From: Clostridiales bacterium UBA1770
Lineage (GTDB): Bacteria > Bacillota > Clostridia > Oscillospirales > CAG-272
DNA length: 35,441 bases
Direction: 5' to 3'
NCBI GenBank assembly: GCA_002315325.1
Contig: DCGU01000055.1
Location: 1 to 35,441, forward strand
Shown: positions 15,255 to 24,500 of the stretch, one piece after another
Layout: each line of letters opens with the position of its first letter
How positions within the stretch are numbered: position 1 is the stretch's first letter
Notes under the pieces: generated by a model
Told to the model about the DNA's origin: nothing
The model's database searches: none
Seen by the model: only the letters and a program-made list of their open reading frames with translations
Program-made: the position numbers and the translations under genes

Positions 15255-16544
15255 ATGGAAAGAACAATGATTTCCAACGTTACCCCCGGTACGCGTGCCC
15301 GCATTTCCGGCTTTGTCGAGAACCTGCGGAATAAGCGTACCATGGCATTCCTGGTAGTTAAAGATATCACCGGCAAACTGCAGGTGACGCTTGAAAAAGA
15401 GAAGTATCCCGAATTGGCAGCTCTGGTCGATCAGCTCACCATTCACTCGGTGATTTCGGTGGAGGGTGACGTCGTTGCCAATGAGTACGTAAAGATGGGC
15501 GGTATCGAAATGCTGCCCGACACTCTGGTCATCGAATCGATTGCCGACGCGCTTCCGATTGCCGACGATTCCGAAATTGACTCCAAGATGGACTTCCGCT
15601 GGGTTGACATGCGTCGCGACCAAAATCATTTGATGATTCAGCTGCAGACGACGCTGACCGCCGCCATGCGTGAGTTCCTTTTGCAGCGCAACTTCGTGGA
15701 AATTCACACGCCGAAACTCATCGGTGCTGCCAGCGAATCCGGTTCCGAAGTGTTTGAAGTAAAATACTTCGATACTAAGGCTTACCTGGCCCAGTCCCCC
15801 CAGTTCTACAAGCAGATGGCCATGGCTTCCGGTTTGGAACGTATTTTTGAAACTGGTCCCGTATTCCGTGCCGAAAAGTCCTACACCAACAAGCACGCTA
15901 CCGAGTTCTCCGGCTTCGACCTGGAGTTCTCCTACGTGTACAGTGTGGAAGAGGTTATGCATATGGAAGAGGAACTGTTGACCTATGCACTGACCAAGGT
16001 TGCCGAAAAACACGGCGAGGCGATCAAGGAACTGTTCGGTAAGGAAGTCATCGTACCCACCATGCCGTTCCCGCGCATCAAACTCAAGGATTTGTACGCC
16101 GACCTGGAAAAAATGTACGGCTTTACCGTGCCGGATGAAGTCAAGGGTGACCTGGTGACCGATGCCGAACGTCTGTGCGCGAAATACGCTATGGAAAAGT
16201 ACGGCAGCGAGTTCATCTTCGTGACCGACTACGACGCTAAGGAACGTGCCTTCTACCATATGCGCAACGAGGAAGGTGTACCCCAGGGTTACGACCTGAT
16301 TTGGCGCGGTTGTGAAATCACGACCGGTGCCGTTCGTGAGCACCGTTTTGACGTTTTGAAGAAACAGGCAGAAGAGAAGGGACTTGCCAAGGACGTTGAG
16401 TTCTATCTGCAGTTCTTCCGTTACGGCTGCCCGCCCCACGGTGGTTTCGGTCTTGGTCTCGACCGTTTGACCATGCTGTTCCTCGGTATCACCATCAAAG
16501 AGGCGCAGTTCCTGTTCCGCGGTCCCAACCGTCTCACGCCTTAA
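15255..16544 (+). CDS. aspS: Aspartyl-tRNA synthetase, archaeal-type (AspS2)
   Basis: A 429-residue class II synthetase, the length of archaeal/eukaryal AspRS; bacterial AspRS is near 590 because of an inserted GAD domain that is missing here. The N-terminal OB fold binds the anticodon. Catalytic motifs follow: AQSPQFYKQ, motif 2 FRAEKSYTNKHATEF, TGAVREHR, and motif 3 GGFGLGLDRLTMLFLG. The residues usually used to tell tRNA-Asp-specific from non-discriminating forms do not clearly match either class by eye. AAGGAG precedes the ATG. The gene lies 45 bp after the GDPD fusion without an obvious promoter. Confidence 0.93.
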   Translation: MERTMISNVTPGTRARISGFVENLRNKRTMAFLVVKDITGKLQVTLEKEKYPELAALVDQLTIHSVISVEGDVVANEYVKMGGIEMLPDTLVIESIADALPIADDSEIDSKMDFRWVDMRRDQNHLMIQLQTTLTAAMREFLLQRNFVEIHTPKLIGAASESGSEVFEVKYFDTKAYLAQSPQFYKQMAMASGLERIFETGPVFRAEKSYTNKHATEFSGFDLEFSYVYSVEEVMHMEEELLTYALTKVAEKHGEAIKELFGKEVIVPTMPFPRIKLKDLYADLEKMYGFTVPDEVKGDLVTDAERLCAKYAMEKYGSEFIFVTDYDAKERAFYHMRNEEGVPQGYDLIWRGCEITTGAVREHRFDVLKKQAEEKGLAKDVEFYLQFFRYGCPPHGGFGLGLDRLTMLFLGITIKEAQFLFRGPNRLTP

Positions 16545-16591
16545 TTTCCATTTGATCCCCAAAAAAATAAAATAAACGGAGGTATTTTCTC

Positions 16592-17185
16592 ATGCGTGCA
16601 AGAGACTATCGTGCAGCCGCCCGCAAACAACTCGGCGGTCAAATCTTCGCAAACAACTGGTTGTTTGCACTGCTTATCCTCGTTATTTACGGTGCTATTC
16701 TCGGGGCAGTTTCTTTTACGGCTATTGGTTCCCTCATCTTGATGGGGCCGCTTACTGCCGGCGTTGCCTTTTTCATGCTGAAGCAGGCACGCACCGGCTC
16801 CGCTGAAATCGGCGATATGTTCAAGGGATTCAGCAACGACTTCGGCCGTCTCTGTGTCCTCGGCATCCTGCATTCCCTGTTTATCTTCCTGTGGAGCCTG
16901 CTGTTTGTCATTCCCGGTATCATCAAGGGCTTCAGCTACAGCCAGGCCTTCAACCTTGCCAACGACCATCCCGATTGGGAATGGAAACAGTGCATCGATG
17001 AAAGCCGCAAACTGATGGACGGTCACAAGTGGGAACTCTTCTGCCTGATGTTCTCCTTCATCGGTTGGATGATCGTCGGTTCTCTGACGTTCGGTATCGG
17101 TATGCTGTGGGTTGCTCCTTATATGGAGGCTGCCAACACCCAGTTCTACCTGAACCTGGTCGGTGAACAGTCCGACGCCCGTTAA
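16592..17185 (+). CDS. DUF975 family integral membrane protein
   Basis: A 197-residue membrane protein with about four to five membrane segments. The N-terminal RDYRAAARKQL, the FVIPGIIKGFSYSQAF turn, ESRKLMDGHKWELF and the closing GIGMLWVAPY are diagnostic of DUF975. The family is common in Clostridia and has no established function. GGAGG precedes the ATG. It lies 47 bp after aspS and closes the transcript at a terminator. Confidence 0.9.
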   Translation: MRARDYRAAARKQLGGQIFANNWLFALLILVIYGAILGAVSFTAIGSLILMGPLTAGVAFFMLKQARTGSAEIGDMFKGFSNDFGRLCVLGILHSLFIFLWSLLFVIPGIIKGFSYSQAFNLANDHPDWEWKQCIDESRKLMDGHKWELFCLMFSFIGWMIVGSLTFGIGMLWVAPYMEAANTQFYLNLVGEQSDAR

Positions 17186-17218
17186 TCGAGCGCCAAATGG
17201 CGAAAAATAAAAGTGAGC

Positions 17219-17252
17219 GCCGTCCCGTATTGGGGGACGGCGTTCTCTTTTT
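17219..17252 (+). terminator. Intrinsic terminator after the DUF975 gene
   Basis: GCCGTCCC (17219-17226) pairs with GGGACGGC (17234-17241), loop of seven, followed by a T-rich tail. Confidence 0.88.
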
Positions 17253-17262
17253 GCCGGCGGTC

Positions 17263-17291
17263 TTGAAAAAAAAGGCAAAAATAGGTATAAT
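17263..17291 (+). promoter_or_regulatory. sigma-A promoter of the U32 peptidase gene
   Basis: TTGAAA (17263-17268), 17-bp spacer, TATAAT (17286-17291). A small GCCGCTGAAGCGGC hairpin (17311-17324) sits just before the RBS. Confidence 0.82.
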
Positions 17292-17337
17292 AACAAGGAT
17301 ATATAAATGTGCCGCTGAAGCGGCATGGAGGATGATT

Positions 17338-18606
17338 ATGCCCGAACTCCTTTCTCCCGCAGGGAATTTTGAAAAAATGAAGGCGGCGTTCCGCTACGGT
17401 GCCGATGCCGTTTATTTGGCCGGCAACACCTTTGGTATGCGTTCCGCTGCCGATAATTTTACCAACGACGAACTGTTTGCTGCCGCCGCCTATGCGCACG
17501 AACGCGGCAAAAAGGTCTATTTGACCGTCAATACGATGCCGCACGGCTATGAATATCCGGCGCTGCGCGCCTATCTGCACGCCATTGCCGATGCCGGGAT
17601 GGATGCCATGATTGTGGCGGACCTGGGCGTCATGGCCACCATCCGTGCCATTTTGCCGCATATGCCCATTCACGTTTCCACCCAGGCGAGCATCGTCAGC
17701 CCCGAAGCAGCGCTGGCCTATGCGGCGCTCGGCGCCGAACGTTTGGTGTTGGCGCGTGAACTGACGCTGGATGAAATCAAGGCCATCCGTGCCGCATTGC
17801 CCGAAAACGTCGAGCTCGAGGCATTCATTCACGGGTCGATGTGCGTGTCCTACAGCGGCCGCTGTATGCTGTCCAACGCGCTCACGGGCCGCGACGGCAA
17901 CCGCGGTGCCTGCACCCAACCCTGCCGCTGGAACTATACGCTGTATGAAGAAAAACGTCCCGAAACGCCCATCCCAATCGAGGAAACCAATCTCGGTACC
18001 TTTATCATGTCAAGCAAGGATATGTGCATGATTGAGCATATCCCGGAACTGATGGAAGCCGGTATTGCATCGTTTAAAATTGAAGGACGTATGAAGAGCG
18101 CTTACTATACGGCCGTTGTGACCAACGCCTACCGTATGGCCATCGATACCTATTTGGCCAATCCCTCCGGTTACGTCTATAATCCCGCCTGGCTGCGCGA
18201 GTTGGAAAGCGTTTCCCATCGGGAGTATGCATCCGGGTTTTATCTGGATAACCCGCTGGAACACCCGCAAATGTCCACACGCCCCGGCTACATCCGCGAC
18301 AAAGCGTATTTTGCCGTGGCAGAGCAGGGGACGATGCCCGAAAATCTTCCCGCAACGAATGGGAATGGTACTTTGGTCCGCTTCGTCCAGCGCAACAAAA
18401 TCGTGCCCGGCGATAAGGCGGAGATGATCTCCCCCGGTAAAGTCGGGCAGCCCTTTGTCGTGGGAACGCTCTATGATGAGACGGGAGCGGAAATCCCGTC
18501 GGCACCGCATCCTTCCATGCTGTTTTACACCTACGTGCCGTTCCCCGTATCGGACGGCGACATTTTGCGGGCTGGCGACGAAGAGACCGCCGAGAGCAAC
18601 CGATAA
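17338..18606 (+). CDS. U32 family peptidase / TrhP-like protein
   Basis: A 422-residue protein. The U32 signature occupies about 161-200 (FIHGSMCVSYSGRCMLSN...GNRGACTQPCRWNY), with the cysteines thought to hold an iron-sulfur cluster. The N-terminal PELLSPAGNFEKMKAAFRYGADAVYLAG opens a TIM barrel. Family members include collagenase-like proteases and TrhP, which makes 5-hydroxyuridine in tRNA from prephenate; the second role is more likely for this sequence type but is an inference. The ATG at 17338 is chosen because GGAGG ends six bases before it; the ATG at 17332 touches the RBS. It is followed ten bases later by the toprim gene. Confidence 0.88.
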   Translation: MPELLSPAGNFEKMKAAFRYGADAVYLAGNTFGMRSAADNFTNDELFAAAAYAHERGKKVYLTVNTMPHGYEYPALRAYLHAIADAGMDAMIVADLGVMATIRAILPHMPIHVSTQASIVSPEAALAYAALGAERLVLARELTLDEIKAIRAALPENVELEAFIHGSMCVSYSGRCMLSNALTGRDGNRGACTQPCRWNYTLYEEKRPETPIPIEETNLGTFIMSSKDMCMIEHIPELMEAGIASFKIEGRMKSAYYTAVVTNAYRMAIDTYLANPSGYVYNPAWLRELESVSHREYASGFYLDNPLEHPQMSTRPGYIRDKAYFAVAEQGTMPENLPATNGNGTLVRFVQRNKIVPGDKAEMISPGKVGQPFVVGTLYDETGAEIPSAPHPSMLFYTYVPFPVSDGDILRAGDEETAESNR

Positions 18607-18616
18607 GGTGACGCAC

Positions 18617-19216
18617 ATGGAGCGTGAAAAGCTGACGCTGCGCTTTCCCATATTGGTGGAAGGAAAATACGACAAGCAAAAAATACTCTCCGTGGCCAAT
18701 GCCGACGTGCTGACAACGGAAGGATTCGGTATCTTTAAAAATGACGAAAAAAAGGCATTGCTGCGGCAATTGTCCCAAAAAACGCCGCTTTTGATTTTGA
18801 CGGACAGTGACGGCGCCGGCAAATTGATTCGTGCGCATCTGCACGGCATCGTGCCGCCCGACCGTTTACTGGAAATCTATATTCCGCAAATCCCCGGTAA
18901 AGAAAAACGAAAGACGTCCCCGTCCAAAGAGGGACTTTTGGGGGTTGAGGGTATGACGCCGGACGTCTTGCGCAATTTGCTGCAGCCCTTTGCCGACGAA
19001 GGGACCGCAGGGCGTGCCGACAATCCCCTGTCCAAAACGGATTTGTTTACCGACGGGCTGACGGGGGCGCCGGACAGTGCCGCCAAAAGGGACGCCGTTG
19101 CCGCCCGCTTGGGACTGCCGCGCGGTATGACGCCCAATGCTTTCCTGGCCGCCTTGCGCATTTTGCTGACGTATGAGGAGTATTGTGCTGCGGTCGGCCG
19201 AACGAATTTGGGTTAA
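18617..19216 (+). CDS. Toprim protein related to RNase M5 (DUF4093 type)
   Basis: A 199-residue protein. The toprim core is visible: PILVEGKYDK (catalytic Glu, about residue 14), TTEGFGIF, and LILTDSDGAGK (the DxD motif). The GVEGMTPDVLRNLL stretch matches RNase M5, which matures 5S rRNA. The C-terminal 70 residues resemble the DUF4093 extension found in clostridial paralogues, so the substrate may differ from 5S rRNA. Start at 18617 after AAGGTG. It shares a transcript with the U32 gene, which suggests a link to stable-RNA processing or modification. Confidence 0.82.
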   Translation: MEREKLTLRFPILVEGKYDKQKILSVANADVLTTEGFGIFKNDEKKALLRQLSQKTPLLILTDSDGAGKLIRAHLHGIVPPDRLLEIYIPQIPGKEKRKTSPSKEGLLGVEGMTPDVLRNLLQPFADEGTAGRADNPLSKTDLFTDGLTGAPDSAAKRDAVAARLGLPRGMTPNAFLAALRILLTYEEYCAAVGRTNLG

Positions 19217-19228
19217 CTTAATACTATT

Positions 19229-19261
19229 AGGTGCTGTGCCATTGCTGACAGCACCTTTTTT
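19229..19261 (+). terminator. Intrinsic terminator after the toprim gene
   Basis: AGGTGCTGT (19229-19237) pairs with ACAGCACCT (19248-19256), then TTTTTTCTTTTTT. Confidence 0.92.
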
Positions 19262-19303
19262 CTTTTTTGCACCGTTCTTTTTTGACAGTCGGTTACGGTG
19301 GGG

Positions 19304-19332
19304 TTGAAAAATAATATTGCATAGAGTATAAT
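19304..19332 (+). promoter_or_regulatory. sigma-A promoter of mreB
   Basis: TTGAAA (19304-19309), 17-bp spacer, TATAAT (19327-19332), about 90 nt before the ATG. Confidence 0.82.
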
Positions 19333-19421
19333 ATACTTGGTATATTGGATAATAATGCTTTATTATACGACGCTGCGTCGTTTTGTGCGTTTCATCGACA
19401 AAGGGAAGGAAGGAAACGGTA

Positions 19422-20519
19422 ATGGCTATCTTTTCGCGTATCGGCCGCTTTTTTAAAAAACTGTTCCAACGGTTCGGTTCAGTCCGTTTTCGCAAAGACA
19501 TCGGCATCGACTTGGGTACTGCTTCTGTCTTGGTGTATATGCAGGGCAAGGGCATCGTATTGCAGGAGCCTTCCGTCGTTGCGATGGACGCCATGACGGA
19601 GGAAATTCGCTGCGTCGGTACTGCGGCAGAGAAAATGATCGGCAGAACGCCCGGCAGTCTCGTAGCCATGCGCCCCTTGCGTGAGGGTGTCATCAGCCGG
19701 TATGAAGTGACGCTGAAAATGCTGCAGCACTTTATCGTGCGTGCCTGCGGAAATATGTTCTTTCCGCCGCGTGTCGTCATTTGCGTACCGTCCGGCGTGA
19801 CCGAGGTGGAGGAGCGCGCCGTCATTGACGCCGCCAAACACGCCGGCGCCGATAAAACCTATTTAATTGAGGAACCTGTGGCGGCGGCAATCGGCGCAGG
19901 ATTGGATATCATGTGCCCCATCGGGCGGCTTGTCGTTGATATCGGCGGCGGCACGACGGACGTTGCCGTGATTTCTCTGGGCGGTGTGGTTGTCTCCGAG
20001 TCCGCCAAGGTAGCGGGAAATAAGTTTGATGAGGCTCTCATGCGGTACGTACGCCGCAAATACGGCGTACTGATTGGGGAACGAACGGCTGAAAAAGTGA
20101 AGATTGCCATCGGTGCCGTTGCCCCGCATACGCAGGAACTCAAAATGGAAGTCAAGGGCCGCAGCATGGAACAAAGTCTGCCCGTGGTCATTACTTTAAG
20201 CTCGTTTGAAATGATGAAGGCATTCAGTGAACCGTTGACAGCCGTGATGAACGTCATTTGTTCGGTCATCGAACGTACCCCGCCCGAATTAATGGGCGAT
20301 ATCATCCGCGGCGGCATTACGCTGACCGGCGGCGGCAGCCAATTGCGCGGGTTGGATAAGTTGATCACCGAGGTCACGGGTATCAAGACAAACGTGGCCA
20401 AGAATCCGATTCACTGTGTGGCGCTCGGTGCCGGCAGGGCCCTGTCGTACCTGGGTGATATCGAGGAGGGCAAATTGGATTTGTCCTGCGTGCGCTTTCA
20501 TACCTCGTCCGCAGGCTGA
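19422..20519 (+). CDS. mreB: MreB/Mbl family bacterial actin
   Basis: A 365-residue actin-fold ATPase. The nucleotide-binding motifs are in place: IGIDLGTASVLVY, VVDIGGGTTDVAVISLGG and LTGGGSQLRGLD. It polymerises under the membrane and guides peptidoglycan synthesis. The N-terminus has about 15-20 extra residues rich in Phe, Arg and Lys (SRIGRFFKKLFQRF), which look like an amphipathic membrane-binding helix. It is not followed by mreC/mreD but by rlmB, so it may be Mbl or MreBH rather than the main cluster copy. The ATG follows GGAAGGAAGG. Confidence 0.93.
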   Translation: MAIFSRIGRFFKKLFQRFGSVRFRKDIGIDLGTASVLVYMQGKGIVLQEPSVVAMDAMTEEIRCVGTAAEKMIGRTPGSLVAMRPLREGVISRYEVTLKMLQHFIVRACGNMFFPPRVVICVPSGVTEVEERAVIDAAKHAGADKTYLIEEPVAAAIGAGLDIMCPIGRLVVDIGGGTTDVAVISLGGVVVSESAKVAGNKFDEALMRYVRRKYGVLIGERTAEKVKIAIGAVAPHTQELKMEVKGRSMEQSLPVVITLSSFEMMKAFSEPLTAVMNVICSVIERTPPELMGDIIRGGITLTGGGSQLRGLDKLITEVTGIKTNVAKNPIHCVALGAGRALSYLGDIEEGKLDLSCVRFHTSSAG

Positions 20520-20595
20520 CGACCCGTGAGACCGGTAAAATAATGAGTCGAAAACGTTGAAATTTTAATTTGGCAATAACAGAATAGGAAACAAA

Positions 20596-21492
20596 ATGGA
20601 AAACAGACGAAAAAACAATTATCACGGAAACGCCGGTGAAAACGCCGGTGCACAAAATACGCATTATGCGAAATATCGCCACGGTTCCCAAACGGCTCCG
20701 GCGTCGGCATCGGCAAACACGGTGCGCCCGCGTGATGACGAGGCGGAACAAAATGATTCCGGTGCCATCATCGGCCGCAATGCCGTACGCGAACTGCTGA
20801 AATCCGGTCGCCCCGTGGATAAGCTGCTGGTACGGCGCGGGGAACGGGAAGGGTCGATTGTCGTGCTTGTGGCGCAGGCCGTGGAACGCGGTATTCCCGT
20901 TGTGGAAGTGGACGCCGAAAAGCTGGATGCCATTGCCGGGTTCGCTCCCCATCAGGGCGTGATTGCCATGGCGGCAGAAAAAGAATACGTCGAGGTGGAA
21001 GACCTCTTACAAATTGCGGCAGATCGCGGTGAAGCGCCGCTGTTGGTCATTGCCGACGGTATCACCGATCCGTATAACCTGGGCGCATTGATTCGGTGTG
21101 CCGAGGGATGCGGTGCGCACGGCCTCATTATCCCCAAGCGTCGTGCCGTGGGTTTGACACCGCTTGTTTCCAAAGCGTCCGCCGGTGCGATTGAGCACGT
21201 GGCCGTTGCCAAGGTTGTCAACCTGGCTGCTACGGTGAAACAATTGCAGGAAGCCGGTGTTTGGGTCTACGCGGTTGAAGCCGGCGGTACCGCCTATTAT
21301 GAGACTGATTTTAAGGGCGGCTGCGCCCTGATTCTGGGCAGTGAGGGCAACGGTGTTTCCGACCTGCTGAAGAAAACGGCAGACGGTATCGTGTCCATCC
21401 CCATGTACGGGCAGGTCAATTCCTTTAACGTGTCCACGGCTGCTTCCGTCGTTTTGGCTGAAGTCGCCCGTCAGCATCACGTTGCAAAATAA
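20596..21492 (+). CDS. rlmB: TrmH/SpoU family 23S rRNA 2'-O-methyltransferase, RlmB-like
   Basis: A 298-residue SPOUT methyltransferase. A low-complexity polar tail (1-55) is followed by the substrate-binding domain (GAIIGRNAVRELL) and the knotted catalytic domain. Motif 1 is DPYNLGALIRCAEG, motif 2 ILGSEGNGVSDLL, and motif 3 IPMYGQVNSFNVSTAAS. RlmB methylates G2251 of 23S rRNA with SAM; other TrmH paralogues methylate nearby positions, so the exact target is inferred. It starts 76 bp after mreB with no terminator between them. Confidence 0.88.
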   Translation: MENRRKNNYHGNAGENAGAQNTHYAKYRHGSQTAPASASANTVRPRDDEAEQNDSGAIIGRNAVRELLKSGRPVDKLLVRRGEREGSIVVLVAQAVERGIPVVEVDAEKLDAIAGFAPHQGVIAMAAEKEYVEVEDLLQIAADRGEAPLLVIADGITDPYNLGALIRCAEGCGAHGLIIPKRRAVGLTPLVSKASAGAIEHVAVAKVVNLAATVKQLQEAGVWVYAVEAGGTAYYETDFKGGCALILGSEGNGVSDLLKKTADGIVSIPMYGQVNSFNVSTAASVVLAEVARQHHVAK

Positions 21493-21525
21493 GAACGTAA
21501 CGAATATCGGAGAGGAGGGGAAGAA

Positions 21526-24500
21526 ATGAGCGCATCCAAACAGGATAAAGAGTACGTATCGCAGGCGGAAGAAGACGCCCTGGCAAAGCTGCGGGCATCT
21601 CTCGAAAACGATCAGCCGCACACAGATAAAAAGAAAACGCAGTCGGATAAGGATTTGGAAAATGCTCTCCTGTCCGCCATTGCCTCCGTTTCCGAACAAA
21701 CAGAAACGCCGAGCGCATCGCAGGCGGCGCCCGAAGACGAGGTGTCGTTTGACGACATTTTCGGCGCTGCGTTTGCCGAAGATATACCCGCCCCCCAAAC
21801 GGAACCCGACGGGGCAGCGGCATCTGCAAACGATTTGGTCCCGACGGACGACGCTGCACCTGATGAAGCGTCTGCAGCCGCATCTGCCGGTGAAGACGCT
21901 GCACAGGCAAGTGACGACAGCGATGAACCGGGTGAAGCGCCCGCACTCGTTTTGGAAGTTGCTCAAGAAACGGCAGCGGACAGCGTTGACAACGTTGACA
22001 GCGTTGGTACCGATGCGGTTGATACGGCGGAAACGGAAGAAACGGAAGAAGCAGACGACGTGATTGAGGATGCCGAAGCCGCTTCGTCCTCTGCCTCGGT
22101 TCCCGATGAACAGGAACCCGTGACGGAGGAACCCGCTGCACAGGCCGCCCCCGAACCGGAAGCGGAAGAAGCGCCCGCACCCAAAGATCAAAAGCTTGAA
22201 CAATTTAATGCCTATTTGGCAACCCTTTTGGACCGTTTGCCGCAGGAAGGACAGCCCAGGATTTTGACCGAAGAAGAGGCGTTTTCTGCGTTGAACGAAG
22301 AAAATAACGACATTGGTCCCGAAACGGTTGCCGAACCGGTTGCCGAACCGCAGGAACAGGGCGCCGAAGCGGCCGACGTGCCCGGGGCATCCGTTCCCGC
22401 CGAACCCGCTGCGGAAGAACCGGCTGCTGCGGACGCCGCTCCCGTTCCCGAACCGGAGCAGGCGGATACAACAGCTGCCGTCCCCGAAAATACAACGCCT
22501 CACGTCAAATGGGTGGGAACGGTGCCGGATGAACCCGCGCCGGTGCAGGCGCCGCAGCCCGATGAACCGATGCCGCAGCCTGTCGCCGACGTGCCGTCAC
22601 CCGAATCGGGCAAGACCGAGGGGAGTCTGTCCCATGACAACGTTGACAGGGAATCTATGACTGCCCGCGAAGTTGCGGATACCATTGCCGCCAATTTGGC
22701 GCGCCAAGAACGGGCCGCCAACGCTGCCGGGAAAGAAACGCAGCCGAAGCAGGACCTGTCGAAAGAGGATAAGGAACTGTCGCTGCATCTCGGTTACGAA
22801 GCTGATTTGGCGCGCGTCATTGGCTTTAGTCAAATTGAAGAAATGAAGCGCAATACGCCGGACGACGCGTCGTGCTGGCCGCCGGTTGTCGCGCAATACA
22901 CCGGTGTGGAATACGATATGTCATCGCCGGAAGCCGAAAAGACCTCGCGTGCAAAAATCAGGCATCGTTACCGCGCATATTACGTATTTAATGCAATGCG
23001 GTGTGCCATTACGCTGCTGCTCACGTTGTTCATGATTTACTATGACCTGACACCCGTGATGCACGTACCGTTTCTATCTATTTTGAACAAAACGGAAAGA
23101 CCCGTTTTATATACCGCGTTCGGTGCGTTGGTGTTGTCGGCAGCCATTTTGCTGTCCGGCCGTACCATGCTGCGCGGGATAAAACAAATGTTCGGTATGC
23201 GGCCGAACTCCGTTTCAGTGCCTATTTTGATTTGTCTGTCGCTATTGATTTACGATGCGGTTGCCGTTGTAACCGGTGCCGCTGACGTGCTGCAGCTGAA
23301 CTGCGTCGGCGTCATGGGTATGCTGGCGGTCACGCTGCGCGACTATATGTATGTCAAGGCAGAAAAGGAATCCTTCCGTGTGGTCAGCAGCGAGGGCGTA
23401 AAGTATGCCGTTGAACCGTTGTACGAACCCATGTCCGGCCCGAATCAAAACACGAATAAAGGCCGTCCCCGTATGATGTGGCTGGCGCGTCCCGTGGACG
23501 TCGTTCGTCATTTCCGTGCCCGTTTCCACGAGGCAGAACCGTACGAACGCTCCCTGCCGTATATGCTGCCGCTTGCCTTTCTTTTGGCACTCGCAGCGGG
23601 CCTGTTTGCCATTTTGCAGGGCAATTCGTGGTTTGTTGCCTGCTCCTGGGCGGAGGTTACGCTTTTGTGTCTGCTGCCGTCCTTTGTGACGCTTCATATG
23701 GCCTATCCCTGGCTTGTATCCGAACGGCTGCTGGCCAAGCGCCGCTGTACGATGATCGGCCGCAACGCGCCGTATTTGTACGTTGGCCCGTCGATGTTAT
23801 TGTTCCCGGATGACGTGGCGCTGGAGGCGCGCAACAGTACGGAAATGCACGTGAAAAACGCGGGCGATACGACGCTGTACGTCAGCCGTATACGCCGCTT
23901 GTTTGAAAAAATGGGCGGAACGCTTGCCGGCATTATGGAAAAATCTGCCGTCGCACCGACTGCGGAGGAAGTACAAATTGTCGAGGTTACACCGGTCGGT
24001 ATCAAAGCCGATTTTATCGGTATGAACGAAAGCGGCGAACAAAGCGTGCACGCGATTGTCGGCACGTGGAAATTCATGCAGTCGAACGGGATCAACGCCC
24101 CCAACGAGAATGATACCCGCATCAAGAGAAACAGCAAGGATACGGGGTTGTTGTATGCCGCGTTTGACGGCGAACTTAAACTGATTTTTGAAGTGGAATA
24201 CGGTGTTTACGCCGGCTTTTTGGGTGCTGTTCCCGGGCTGACCGAATTCAGTATAGCCACCGGTATTTACACCGAGGATCCCGTTTTGAACGACGCATTC
24301 GTCGGAAAATGCTTGAGCGTTGTTGAACCGGGCGGGCAGCGTTCCGTTCCCGTCAACGTTTTGAAACCCAAGCGTCACCGTGAACTGCCGCTGCCGCCCG
24401 GCTCGTCGTCGGCGTTGATTGCCTGCGGCAGTGCCTCGCAAACGGCGCACGGTCTTGTGGCCGCTGCCGGAATCCGGCAAATTTACCGCGTCAACATGCT

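Noticed and set aside
15198..16562. A 454-codon open frame on the minus strand
   Set aside because: It lies antisense to aspS, whose motifs are unmistakable. The antisense protein has no recognisable domain and an unlikely composition.
21007..22503. A 498-codon open frame on the minus strand
   Set aside because: It is antisense to rlmB and the acidic tail of the P-type-like protein; the repeated Arg/Phe/Gly composition is the mirror of Ala/Glu/Pro codons.
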